Assembly (NCBI RefSeq): GCF_003860125.1
Contig: NZ_RQYL01000003.1
Location: forward strand, 62,001 to 126,000
Source: Fretibacterium sp. OH1220_COT-178
Lineage (GTDB): Bacteria > Synergistota > Synergistia > Synergistales > Aminobacteriaceae
DNA: 64,000 bases
Direction of reading: 5' to 3'
This document shows, piece by piece, positions 36,616 through 44,834 of this stretch. Below the pieces are notes generated by a model that saw only the letters and a program-made list of their open reading frames with translations, made no database searches and was not told where the DNA came from. Within the stretch, counting starts at the first letter, position 1, and each line of letters opens with the position of its first letter. Both the position numbers and the translations under genes were made by a program.

Positions 36616-37614
36616 ATGAGCGTATTTTTTGCCCTGTTTCTGAAAATGTTCGCCGCTGCGGTCCTTCTGCCCCTGGCGGCCTTGGGGGCCCTGATCTCGG
36701 ATGGCGCCGTGCGGGGGCTCGCCGCCCGCATTCTGGGAGAGCCCTCTCCGTCCCCTCTGCAGCCGGTCCATGACGTCCTCAAGCTCTCCTTCAAGGAGTC
36801 CATCGAGCCGAGGGGCTCCGCCGGGCCCCTGTTTCGAGCCGCTCCCTGGCTCTCTCTGGCCCTGGTCCTGATGGTCTTTCTCTACATCCCCGCGGGACGT
36901 TTTCCTGCCGTGCTGGGCGGCGAGGGCGACGTGATCCTGATCTTTTTCCTTCTTGTCGCGAGCAGTTCCTTCAGGGTGCTGGGGGGAACGGCAAGCGCAA
37001 ATTCGTTGGCCGTCCTGGGGGCCGGACGGGAGACGGCCCTGATGATGGCCTGGGGCGTCCCCTTTTCCCTCGTCGTCGGCGCGCTGGCCTGGCTGGCCTG
37101 GCGCACGGGAATGCCCGGGGTCCCGATGGGAATCGAGGTGTTCGTGGCGAAGTCCGTATGGTCGGTGGTCGGCGGGGCCGGGGTGCTGGGCCTGACCGCA
37201 CTGATGTTTGCCCTTGCCGCCATCCTGCCCGCAGTCTCGGGAGAGGGTCCCATGCAGATATCCGAATCCGAGGACATCCTCTCGGGTCTGTCCGTCGAGT
37301 ACAGCGGCATCGACCTCGCTTTTCTCGAGATTGCAGGTTCCCTTCGCGCCTTTGCCGTATCCGCCCTCTTCGTCTCGTTCTTCTTGCCGATCTCGGCTTC
37401 GGGCCCTTTCGGTCGAGGAGGCTTCTTCGTTGCGACCCTCGAATTCCCGCTCTTCTGGACCAAGGTCTTTCTCGTCCGGACAACGATTGGAAGCGCATCC
37501 AGGGTGCTCTTCACCCGCCTCTCTCCCGGAGGGGCCGTGCGGTTCTGCCTGGGGGGAGCCCTGGGGCTGTCGCTGGTCGGGGCCCTGTTGCTGTCCGTGG
37601 ATCTTCTGCTTTAG
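36616..37614 (+). CDS. NuoH/MbhM-like membrane subunit
   Basis: A 332-residue membrane protein with about eight helices, the best conserved part of the arm. LQPVHDVLKLSFKESIEP, the GAGRETALM helix and ESEDILSGLSVEYSG match complex I NuoH, whose glutamates line the path joining the peripheral arm to the membrane ion channels. The ATG at 36616 follows a GGGGGGG-rich site 25 bases after the NuoD-like gene. It is the last gene of the cluster; an Mbh operon would continue with the ferredoxin-like MbhN, which is absent here. rarA ends convergently 10 bases on. Confidence 0.85.
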   Translation: MSVFFALFLKMFAAAVLLPLAALGALISDGAVRGLAARILGEPSPSPLQPVHDVLKLSFKESIEPRGSAGPLFRAAPWLSLALVLMVFLYIPAGRFPAVLGGEGDVILIFFLLVASSSFRVLGGTASANSLAVLGAGRETALMMAWGVPFSLVVGALAWLAWRTGMPGVPMGIEVFVAKSVWSVVGGAGVLGLTALMFALAAILPAVSGEGPMQISESEDILSGLSVEYSGIDLAFLEIAGSLRAFAVSALFVSFFLPISASGPFGRGGFFVATLEFPLFWTKVFLVRTTIGSASRVLFTRLSPGGAVRFCLGGALGLSLVGALLLSVDLLL

Positions 37615-37624
37615 GCGGAGCCGC

Positions 37625-38896
37625 TCAGGAGACGTCCGGCGGCTCGGAGAAGCGCCTCCAGAGGCGACGCAGCCGAGAGGCGATCCGTTCTTCATAGCCC
37701 AGATCCCCCGGATGATAGAAGCGCCTCGGGGTTTCCATGTACCTCTGGGGGAGCCAGTGGCGCGGGTCGTCGTGAGGGTAGAGATAACCGCTGCCGTCCG
37801 GTTTGAGATGCTGGGGAACGGGCTGGAGGTCCCCGCCCTCTATGGCCCTCATGGCCTTGTCGACGGCGAGGTAGGCGCTGTTGCTCTTCGGGGCGGCGGC
37901 CAGGTAAAGGACGGCCTCGGACAGGATGATGCGGGCCTCGGGAAGTCCCGTCATGTCCGAGGCGTAGGCAGCCGCGGACGCGACCTGCAGGGCTGCGGGG
38001 TCCGCCAGTCCGATGTCCTCCGCGGCGGAGATCAGGAGGCGCCTGCAGACGAAACGTATGTCCTCTCCCCCGGCCAGGAGGCGGGACAGCCAGTAGAGTG
38101 CCGCGTCGGGGTCCGAGCCGCGGATGCTCTTGATCATGGCGGAGGCTATGGCGTAATGGTCGTCTCCCTCCCGGTCGAAACGGATGTGGGCGCTTCCCGC
38201 AACCCGTTCGACGTGGCTTTCGGCCAGGGTCGAGCCCCCGGAGGCCGCGGCAAAGGCGGCGGCCGTCTCCAGCCGCGTCAGGGCCTGGCGGACGTCGCCG
38301 CCCGACGAGAGGGCGAGGGACCGAAGAACGGGGTCCGAGGCCTCGAGCTCCAGACCGCCCAGACCACGTTCTTCATCCGTCAGAGCCCGGCGCAGCAAGG
38401 GCATGAGGTCGTCCGCCTTCAAAGGATGAAGGTCGAACACGATCATCCGCGAGAGCAGGGTCTTGTTGATCTCGTAACGGGGGTTCTCCGTCGTCGTTCC
38501 GATCAGGATCAGGTCGCCCTTCTCCACGGAGGGCAGAAGCACGTTCTGCTGAGATCGGTTGAAGTGGTAGAGCTCGTCGACGAAGGCCAGGGCGGAGGTG
38601 CCTCCCCCCATGGCCTTGAGGCGTTTGGCCTCCTCCACCAGATCCCTCAGCTCTGCGACCTTGGCCGTGACGGCATTGATCTCCAGGAGGCTGCGCCCGG
38701 TGTGCCCGGCGATGAGGCGGACCAGGGTGGTCTTGCCGACGCCCGGAGGCCCGTAGAGGATGCAGCTGGGAATCCGTCCGGCCTCGATGAGCGTGCGCAG
38801 AGGCCCCCCAGGGCCCATAAGATGCTCCTGCCCGCAGTATTCGTCCAGTGTTCGGGGCCTCATGCGCTCCGCAAGGGGTGTTTCGAACTCCCTCAT
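37625..38896 (-). CDS. rarA: replication-associated recombination protein A (MgsA/RarA AAA+ ATPase)
   Basis: A 423-residue clamp-loader-like ATPase that acts at stalled replication forks. Walker A is GPPGVGKTT at about residue 48; Walker B reads FVDELYHFN in place of the usual FIDEIHRFN. GTTTENP is sensor 1. The C-terminal tetramerisation domain has AEDIGLADP and KSNSAYLA. Its ATG at 38896 overlaps the HAD gene stop (ATGA). Confidence 0.92.
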   Translation of the reverse strand: MREFETPLAERMRPRTLDEYCGQEHLMGPGGPLRTLIEAGRIPSCILYGPPGVGKTTLVRLIAGHTGRSLLEINAVTAKVAELRDLVEEAKRLKAMGGGTSALAFVDELYHFNRSQQNVLLPSVEKGDLILIGTTTENPRYEINKTLLSRMIVFDLHPLKADDLMPLLRRALTDEERGLGGLELEASDPVLRSLALSSGGDVRQALTRLETAAAFAAASGGSTLAESHVERVAGSAHIRFDREGDDHYAIASAMIKSIRGSDPDAALYWLSRLLAGGEDIRFVCRRLLISAAEDIGLADPAALQVASAAAYASDMTGLPEARIILSEAVLYLAAAPKSNSAYLAVDKAMRAIEGGDLQPVPQHLKPDGSGYLYPHDDPRHWLPQRYMETPRRFYHPGDLGYEERIASRLRRLWRRFSEPPDVS

Positions 38897-39897
38897 GACG
38901 CACTGTCCCCGCACAGTACGTCTAGTAGAAAAGCGTCCAGATCGGCATCCGCAATTCCCCTGACATCGACGGACCGAAGCCCGGGCGGGGGGTCGGAGAG
39001 GATCTGTATGGAGGGCCAGCGCTGGCTGAGCACCTCCCGCAGCACGTCCGCGAGAGGACGGTCGATGTGGCGGGGCGGGAGCTCCGAATTCTTCCAATCC
39101 TCCATCCGGAGCCGAGCTCCCTCGGGAACGGTCAGCCTGACCGCGCCGCGCCGCGCCAGCTGGACGGCCAGGCGATAGGCTCCCTGCTCCGGCAGGTGCC
39201 ACAGACATTGGCCCTGAGCACGAAGGTAGGCTTCGCCGCGTTCCTCGGCGAGGGCACGGTATTCCCACGGGACGAGAGCGGAGGGAGTCTCCAGGGCCGA
39301 AAGAAAGTCCCGCAGCCGGGGGTAGGCCGCATCGGCCAGATGCCCCCACTCCTCGGGGTCGCGCTCGACCAGGACGCAACGGACCGCCGCGCGTCGGGCT
39401 CCGAGCATGTCGTAGACGAAGTCTCCCACCATGACGCAGTTGTCCAAGGCGATGCCCAGTCGCTCCGACGCCAGGGCCAGGGCCTCGGGCTCGGGCTTGA
39501 CGGCGGGGTCCTCCCGGCTGAGCAGGACGGGGGGCAACGCGATCCCGCACCGCTCGGCGGCCAGCAAAATGGAATCCCTGCAGTTGCGGGAGACGACGGC
39601 CCAGGGCTTTCCGGACCGTCTCAGCCACGCGAGGAATTCACGCGCTCCGTCGACGGGGACGGCCCTCTCCGCCCCCTCCATTTCGATGCGCCGGATCTCT
39701 GCCTTGACCTCCTCGCGAAGAGGGGGCGGGAGGGCATCCGCAGTTTCGATCAGAGGCACGATCCTGCCCCCGAAATATTTTCGCCGCAGGGCGGTGAAAT
39801 CCAGTCTGGTGTCGGCCAGGACGCCGTCCCAATCCAAGATGAAGGCGTCCATCAACGCGGGGTGCCAGAAGGGAGGGGCGATCGTCGCTTCGGTCAT
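38893..39897 (-). CDS. HAD-superfamily phosphatase with C-terminal extension
   Basis: A 334-residue protein. The first ~215 residues are a phosphoglycolate-phosphatase-like HAD domain: DWDGVLADTR (nucleophile and acid Asp), VVSRN (motif II), KPEPEAL (motif III Lys) and MVGDFVYDMLGA (motif IV). The remaining ~115 residues have no domain I recognise; they include PWEYRALAEERGEAYLRAQG. Physiological substrate unknown. AAAGGAG precedes the ATG at 39897. It is translationally coupled to rarA and follows the eIF1-like gene by 24 bases. Confidence 0.8.
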   Translation of the reverse strand: MTEATIAPPFWHPALMDAFILDWDGVLADTRLDFTALRRKYFGGRIVPLIETADALPPPLREEVKAEIRRIEMEGAERAVPVDGAREFLAWLRRSGKPWAVVSRNCRDSILLAAERCGIALPPVLLSREDPAVKPEPEALALASERLGIALDNCVMVGDFVYDMLGARRAAVRCVLVERDPEEWGHLADAAYPRLRDFLSALETPSALVPWEYRALAEERGEAYLRAQGQCLWHLPEQGAYRLAVQLARRGAVRLTVPEGARLRMEDWKNSELPPRHIDRPLADVLREVLSQRWPSIQILSDPPPGLRSVDVRGIADADLDAFLLDVLCGDSAS

Positions 39898-39921
39898 TTG
39901 CTCGGCTCCTTTCCTGCTGGT

Positions 39922-40320
39922 TCAGCGGACGATCTTTGTGACGCCGCATTCGCGGAACCACGTTTCGATGCGTTCCGCAATATCCCCCTGAACCACGATC
40001 ACGCCCTCCTCGACGTGCGCACCGGTCCCCAGAGCTTTGCGCAGATCCCGGGCCAGGGTCTCGAGCTGCGTTGCCGTCGGTGCCGGGGTCGTCAGAACCC
40101 GGGTGACCCACTTGCCGCCCCGCCCGGCGCGTGTCCGCTGAAGGACGACGCGGGAAAACGAGGGGGGCGGGGCGACGGCGGAGGGTTCGGGTTTCCCCCC
40201 CGGGGCCGGAGGCGGTACGGGATGCCCCATGAGCTCCCCCAGGGACAGGCCGAGGGGGCCGCTCTCCGTCGTGGTGTCGATGCGTTTCGGGCTTTCGCTT
40301 TTCGTTTTTTTCGGACTCAA
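39922..40320 (-). CDS. SUI1/eIF1-like translation factor (YciH type)
   Basis: A 132-residue protein. The C-terminal ~75 residues match the SUI1 fold: KWVTRVL, then LARDLRKALGTGAHVEEGVIVVQGD, corresponding to the LxxxLKKxxGxGGxVKDGxIxxQGD of E. coli YciH and archaeal aIF1. The N-terminal ~60 residues are proline-rich and low in complexity. I chose the TTG at 40320 with AGAGGTT upstream, since no ATG or GTG with a site is available. Bacterial SUI1 proteins have an unclear role in start-site fidelity. It heads the run to HAD and rarA. Confidence 0.78.
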   Translation of the reverse strand: MSPKKTKSESPKRIDTTTESGPLGLSLGELMGHPVPPPAPGGKPEPSAVAPPPSFSRVVLQRTRAGRGGKWVTRVLTTPAPTATQLETLARDLRKALGTGAHVEEGVIVVQGDIAERIETWFRECGVTKIVR

Positions 40321-40448
40321 GTTTTGAACCTCTCTGTAATTCGTGTCCCCGAGAGCAAAAGAATCTCGGAACGTCCTCCCTAAAAGTATAGCGTACGAGG
40401 GGTTCTTGAGTGTGCCGTCGGCAACGGTATGTCCAAGTGTCCCCGCTT

Positions 40449-40457
40449 TGCTATAAT
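40449..40457 (+). promoter_or_regulatory. extended -10 promoter for the PNPOx-like gene
   Basis: TGC followed by a perfect TATAAT (40452-40457), 53 bases upstream of the ATG at 40510. No good -35 box is seen, as is usual for extended -10 promoters. It lies in the divergent gap between the eIF1-like and PNPOx-like genes. Confidence 0.6.
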
Positions 40458-40509
40458 TCTGGGATAAAATAAATGAAAAACGGCCAGAGGACTGGAGGCA
40501 TGAGATCGT

Positions 40510-40989
40510 ATGAGGCGGAAGGACCGTGAGGTGGCGGATCTCGGGGCTATCGAACGGATTATCGGGGCCTGCAAGGTTTTTCGATTGGCTATGGTCGATG
40601 GGACGCGGCCCTACGTCGTCCCGATGAATTTTGGTTACGACCTTCGGGGCGGAGCGCTCGAGTTCTATTGCCACAGTGCTCCGGAGGGCCGCAAGATCGA
40701 TATCCTGAGGGGGAATCCCGAGGTCTGCTTCGAGATGGACTGCGGCCACCGGCTTGTCGAGGCCGAGGCCGCCTGCAGTTACGGCTTCGCCTACTCGAGC
40801 GTCATCGGGGAAGGATCGGTCTTCTTCATCGAGGAGCCTGAGGAAAAACTGCGGGCATTGCTGAAAATCATGGAGCACCAGGCGGGGCGGTCGGATTTTT
40901 CCATTCCCCCTGAAGCCCTGAGTCGGGTTTTGATGTTCAAGGTCGCGGCCACGTCGTTCTCGGCCAAACAGCGGCTCCTCCCCGAGTAA
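40510..40989 (+). CDS. pyridoxamine 5'-phosphate oxidase family protein (NimA-like)
   Basis: A 159-residue split-barrel flavin-binding protein. The order RLAMVDGTRPYVVPMNFGY, FYCHSAPEGRKIDIL and NPEVCFEMD is typical of the Pyridox_ox_2/NimA group, members of which bind FMN or haem and include nitroimidazole-resistance proteins. No true PNPOx substrate residues can be claimed. ATG at 40510. It is followed four bases later by a small membrane-protein gene. Confidence 0.8.
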   Translation: MRRKDREVADLGAIERIIGACKVFRLAMVDGTRPYVVPMNFGYDLRGGALEFYCHSAPEGRKIDILRGNPEVCFEMDCGHRLVEAEAACSYGFAYSSVIGEGSVFFIEEPEEKLRALLKIMEHQAGRSDFSIPPEALSRVLMFKVAATSFSAKQRLLPE

Positions 40990-40993
40990 GGCC

Positions 40994-41188
40994 ATGCCAC
41001 AGAGCAGCGTTTATGCTCTTTTGGGGCTTCTCTCCTTCGTTCTCGCCCTTTGGGTCGCCCGACTGGTGGTGAGGATCCAGAGGGGCGAGCTTCCCGGCGG
41101 GGACCTCTGGGTCCTGTATCTCAGGATTCTGTTGGGTTTTTTGTTTGCGGCCGCCATCGTCTACGGCTACCGGTCTTTTTCCCCCTGA
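40994..41188 (+). CDS. small membrane protein
   Basis: A 64-residue protein with two predicted helices (residues 7-26 and 42-58) joined by a basic loop (RIQRGELPGG). I do not recognise it. It starts four bases after the PNPOx-like stop and lies 91 bases before the large secreted protein, so it may belong to either transcript. Its short clean reading frame and good hydrophobic pattern support it being real. Confidence 0.6.
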   Translation: MPQSSVYALLGLLSFVLALWVARLVVRIQRGELPGGDLWVLYLRILLGFLFAAAIVYGYRSFSP

Positions 41189-41279
41189 CCTTTTTTGACG
41201 GCGGTTTCCGGGGCTGTTCCCGAGGGAAAGTCTCCACCCTTCGAGGTGTGACGGATCTGGTTATGGATAGGGAGCGAAG

Positions 41280-43145
41280 ATGAAACGCACAATCCTGATC
41301 GTATTGGCCGTGTTGTTTTTGGGGCGGGGGACGGTCATTCCCTCCGTGGGGGCCGAGCTCCCGCGCGCACAGCTCGACGAGTCCGAGCGCCATTTTACCC
41401 GGGCCTACGCCTACTTTTTGGACCGGGACTATTGGAGCACCCTGGATTATTTGGACCGCGCCCTTAAGGCGAACACCTACCTGGTCGACTACTACTTGCT
41501 CAAGGGGCTGACGGTGGAGCGCACCGGGGATTTCGATGGGGCACGAAAGGCCTTGGCCAGCTATCTCGAGGTTCGAACTCTGGACCGCACGGCGCCAAGG
41601 ATCCTCAACTGTATTCTGGCTCAAGAACGGTTGCTCAGGGCTATTCTGGGTCCCTTGCCTCTGGCCTCCCGCTGGCAGTTCTCCCGTCCGGATCTTCAGC
41701 GGGAGTGGGAGTGCGGTTTTTTTCGCCCCTTCAACGTCGTCGGGCTGGGAAAGGTCGAGGCGTTGGACTCCGCTCTGTGCCTTTCGGATACGTTGGGGGA
41801 CAAAATTTATCTGAGCGGGGGGGAGGGGAGGTTTCGCTCCGTTCCCGTCGATTCTCCCGCCGTCACGCTTCCGCTTGGAGACGGAACATTTTTCGTCTTT
41901 GGGAGCAGCGGGGACGTGTTTTCTTTTTTCGATTTGCCCGGGGAGAACATCTCCCTGGATCTGAGAGGCCGCATCCCGTCGCATGTCGTCGACGCGAGCT
42001 GGCTCTCCGAGGGGGAGTTCGCCGTAGCCGATCCCGTGGCGAGGGCTGTCGATTTTTACGACCGGGAGACCCTGCAATCCCTGGCTTCCTGGACACCCCA
42101 AGAAGGGGAGATGCTCTTCGAGCCCGTGGGGATAAGCCGTTACGCCAACTGGCTTGCCGTCGCCGATAGGGGCAACGGCAGGGTTTATCTTCTGGAAACC
42201 ATCGGGCGCCGGGAGTCCTTTTATGTGAAGGTCGATATGCCCCGTGACGTGCTTTGGTCTCCGTTGGGCGAGCTTTTCGTCCTGACCGAGAAGGGGGAGA
42301 TTTTTCGCGCCGGAATCGACTTCGATCGCAGGGAGATACGCAACCTCGATCGCCTGGAGGTGGGCCTGGAGGATGTCTGGTCTCTCTTTCACTCTCCCCA
42401 TGGAGATCTGTACGGCCTGGACATCTCCGCTTCGAAACTCTTCAAGGCGGTCATGCTGCCCTCCCGGGATGCGGGACAGGGATTTTTGGGGCTGTTCAAC
42501 CCCGTCCTGGCCCTCGATAAGGACAAGGAGAGCTTTCTTGTGGATGCGACCCTGGGTTTTCCGTTCGTCTCCTATTTCAGGAACACCCACGCCGTTGCCC
42601 ACTCCGTATGGAACGACAGAGCCATTCCTTCCTCGATGCATTGGATGCCCCGCGCCCCGCTCGATGCACTTCTGCTTCACCGTCCTCTGAAGTCGGGTTC
42701 CGTTCCGACCCCAAGCCTGCGGTCGGCCCGAGTGGAAGGAGGACGGGATGTCCGGATCGCCCTGCCCCCCCTATGGTCTTTGCACAGGGGGACGCTGACC
42801 AACGTGATTGTGGATTCCTCGATTTCGCTGTCTCCGGAGGACCTGCTGTATCTGGCGCGCTTTTGCCTGGAAAACGGCCTGCGTCTCGACGTCTGGGCCC
42901 GGGAGATCCCCTCGCTGGCTTTGACTCGTGTCAGCGCCTTTACGGGGGGGACGACGGTCTTCTCCTTGGCCCAGCCTCCAAGGGTTTCCCCGCCGTGGAG
43001 TCGGGTCCGGATTCGGATTCCGCTGCCCAGGGAGCTCTCCTCCTCGGGATACCCCAGCCGCTCCATGCTCGCCGTGTATCTGGACATCGGATTGGTGCAG
43101 ATGAAGGGGTGGATTCCTCTCTGGCCCGACCTCCTCTTTCCGTAG
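41280..43145 (+). CDS. secreted protein with TPR-like start and beta-propeller-like repeats
   Basis: A 621-residue protein I cannot name. A signal peptide (to about residue 25, SVGAEL) is followed by two TPR-like helical repeats (ERHFTRAYAYFLDRDYWST, KALASYLEV). From about residue 150 to 430 there is a run of beta-rich repeats (VGISRYANWLAVADRGNGRV, PHGDLYGLD) like an NHL or six-bladed propeller. The last ~180 residues form another mixed domain, VWA-like at best (VIVDSSISLSPEDL). Probably periplasmic or surface scaffold. AGGGAG precedes the ATG; a strong terminator follows. Confidence 0.7.
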   Translation: MKRTILIVLAVLFLGRGTVIPSVGAELPRAQLDESERHFTRAYAYFLDRDYWSTLDYLDRALKANTYLVDYYLLKGLTVERTGDFDGARKALASYLEVRTLDRTAPRILNCILAQERLLRAILGPLPLASRWQFSRPDLQREWECGFFRPFNVVGLGKVEALDSALCLSDTLGDKIYLSGGEGRFRSVPVDSPAVTLPLGDGTFFVFGSSGDVFSFFDLPGENISLDLRGRIPSHVVDASWLSEGEFAVADPVARAVDFYDRETLQSLASWTPQEGEMLFEPVGISRYANWLAVADRGNGRVYLLETIGRRESFYVKVDMPRDVLWSPLGELFVLTEKGEIFRAGIDFDRREIRNLDRLEVGLEDVWSLFHSPHGDLYGLDISASKLFKAVMLPSRDAGQGFLGLFNPVLALDKDKESFLVDATLGFPFVSYFRNTHAVAHSVWNDRAIPSSMHWMPRAPLDALLLHRPLKSGSVPTPSLRSARVEGGRDVRIALPPLWSLHRGTLTNVIVDSSISLSPEDLLYLARFCLENGLRLDVWAREIPSLALTRVSAFTGGTTVFSLAQPPRVSPPWSRVRIRIPLPRELSSSGYPSRSMLAVYLDIGLVQMKGWIPLWPDLLFP

Positions 43146-43180
43146 GCCGGCCAGGGAGGGAGAGCGCGCGACGCTCATGG

Positions 43181-43213
43181 GAACGCCCCGCAGCGTCTGG
43201 CTGCGGGGCGTTC
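43181..43213. terminator. bidirectional intrinsic terminator
   Basis: A perfect 13-base inverted repeat (43181-43193 and 43201-43213) with a 7-base loop, in the convergent gap between the secreted protein and the membrane protein. The stem is GC-rich with GAA/TTC at the base. Confidence 0.75.
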
Positions 43214-43287
43214 TCGTCACACGGCAAAACGCCGCTCCAAAATCGAAGAGAGCAGGGGAACGGTGCGCCGCAGATCTTGCCCTGCGT

Positions 43288-43719
43288 CTATTCCCTCCAG
43301 CGCATTCGTCGGACGTTCTCGAACCACGCCGGAGTCCCCTCCTCGTTGGGGGCGGACTCCCCCTGCGGAGCTCGGGGCTCGGGCTCCTCCGTGACGTCGT
43401 AGAAATCCTGCTCGCCACGGCCCGAGGTGTGTTTTTTCAACTTGTCGTGGAAGTAGATTCCGCCTCCGCCGAACAATGCGGTCAGCATGGCCCAACCCAG
43501 AATCCTCAAAACGAACGAGGGCAGCACGAACAGAACGAAGGACGTGACGCTGAACAGGAGCCCCAGGATGCAGAGCAGCATGGGGGCGAAGACGAGGAGC
43601 AGAATTCCCTTCTCCCGAACGTCGGCTCCCTGCCACTCCGAGAGGATCCTGCCAAGTCCGGCGAGAAGCCGGGGGGGCCACAGGTAGAGGAGCGCGCGGG
43701 AAACGAATTGTCTGAACAA
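43288..43719 (-). CDS. membrane protein downstream of the DUF362 protein
   Basis: A 143-residue protein with two or three hydrophobic segments at about residues 36-92 (ILLLVFAPMLLCILGLLF and following) and a charged, proline- and glutamate-rich C-terminal tail. I do not recognise it. The start is the TTG at 43719 with GGAGGT seven bases upstream, just two bases after the stop of the ferredoxin gene. It may anchor or partner that protein. Confidence 0.6.
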   Translation of the reverse strand: MFRQFVSRALLYLWPPRLLAGLGRILSEWQGADVREKGILLLVFAPMLLCILGLLFSVTSFVLFVLPSFVLRILGWAMLTALFGGGGIYFHDKLKKHTSGRGEQDFYDVTEEPEPRAPQGESAPNEEGTPAWFENVRRMRWRE

Positions 43720-43721
43720 AC

Positions 43722-44834
43722 CTATACCTCCAGAAGTGTGTAGTCTCGGGACCCCATGCCGAGGGCTTCGCCGTGTTCCAGCGTGACCTCCCACGGCATG
43801 TCGGCATAGACGCCGCGGATCTTGTCCTCCCCGGGAAGCAGGTTTCTGCCGTTCAGCATGCTGCACTCGTTGCCGCGCTGGGCGTTGACCTTGTCGATAC
43901 ATGCCCAGTCCAGAGCGATGGGGTCGAAGGAGGCCAGGATGCCGACATCCGGAATCAGATAGGAATCGCTCCAACCGCAGCAGTCGCACTCCGGGGTGAA
44001 GTTCATGACGAAGTTGATGTAGGCCACCCGACCCCGCTTGCTCTGGGCGGCGCCGTGGGCGTATTCCGCCATCCTCCTCAGGAAATCCGCGGTATCCGCA
44101 TTCTCTCCCATCCTGATGCAGGAGGTTGGACAGACGGTGGCGCACTCGCCGCAGCCGATGCAGTGGGCGACATCCACCTGAGCCTTGCCGTCGGGTACCG
44201 TGATGGCGCTCTCGGGACAATGGGCCGCGCAAGTTCCGCACCCGACACAGTCGGGCCCGGAGATGTTGGGATGGATGTAGGCGTGCTGCTCCTCCTTGCC
44301 CTTCGATGGCGCACAGCCCATCGCCAGGTTCTTGACGGCCCCTCCGAAGCCGGCCATCTGGTGCCCCTTGAAGTGGGTCAGGACCACCATGCTGTCCGCC
44401 TCCACGATGTCCCGGGCTATCTTCACGCGGGAGAAGAAGGAGCCCTCGATGGGAATCTCGACGAAGCTGTGGCTGCGCAGGCCGTCCGCGATGATCAGGG
44501 GGGCACGCACCGTGGCGTAGGAGTAGCCGTGCTCCAGGGCCGTCTCCAGATGGTCCACCGAGTTTTTCCGGCTTCCCAGGTAAAGCGTGTTCGTGTCCGT
44601 GATGAAGGGCTTGGCTCCGGCGTCGCGAATCGCATCCACGACCTGGCGGGCGAATACGGGGTTGAGATAGCTGTCGTTACCGCGTTCGCCGAAGTGCAGC
44701 TTGACGGCCGTCAGGTCCCCCTCCTTCAGGATACGGGTCATGTCCATACTCTTCATGAGCCGTTTCAGGCGATTGATCTTGTTGTCCTCGGCGCTGCGGG
44801 TTCGAAAGGATGAAAACCACACCTTAGAGGGCAT
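43722..44834 (-). CDS. DUF362 protein with two [4Fe-4S] ferredoxin motifs
   Basis: A 370-residue cytoplasmic iron-sulfur protein. An N-terminal DUF362 domain (TAVKLHFGERGNDSYLNP, then KGHQMAGFGGAVKNLAMG) is followed by two CxxCxxCxxxCP clusters (CVGCGTCAAHCP and CIGCGECATVCP), then the rest of DUF362 with CDCCG. The family is widespread in anaerobes; its role is not established. ATG at 44834. It forms a pair with the membrane protein that follows. Confidence 0.88.
   Translation of the reverse strand: MPSKVWFSSFRTRSAEDNKINRLKRLMKSMDMTRILKEGDLTAVKLHFGERGNDSYLNPVFARQVVDAIRDAGAKPFITDTNTLYLGSRKNSVDHLETALEHGYSYATVRAPLIIADGLRSHSFVEIPIEGSFFSRVKIARDIVEADSMVVLTHFKGHQMAGFGGAVKNLAMGCAPSKGKEEQHAYIHPNISGPDCVGCGTCAAHCPESAITVPDGKAQVDVAHCIGCGECATVCPTSCIRMGENADTADFLRRMAEYAHGAAQSKRGRVAYINFVMNFTPECDCCGWSDSYLIPDVGILASFDPIALDWACIDKVNAQRGNECSMLNGRNLLPGEDKIRGVYADMPWEVTLEHGEALGMGSRDYTLLEV

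Noticed and set aside
30419-37614. Calling the cluster a true complex I or a NiFe hydrogenase
   Set aside because: NuoE/F/G/I-type subunits, NiFe-binding cysteines and most NuoB cluster cysteines are all missing; gene order and Mrp subunits point to an Mbh-derived complex instead.
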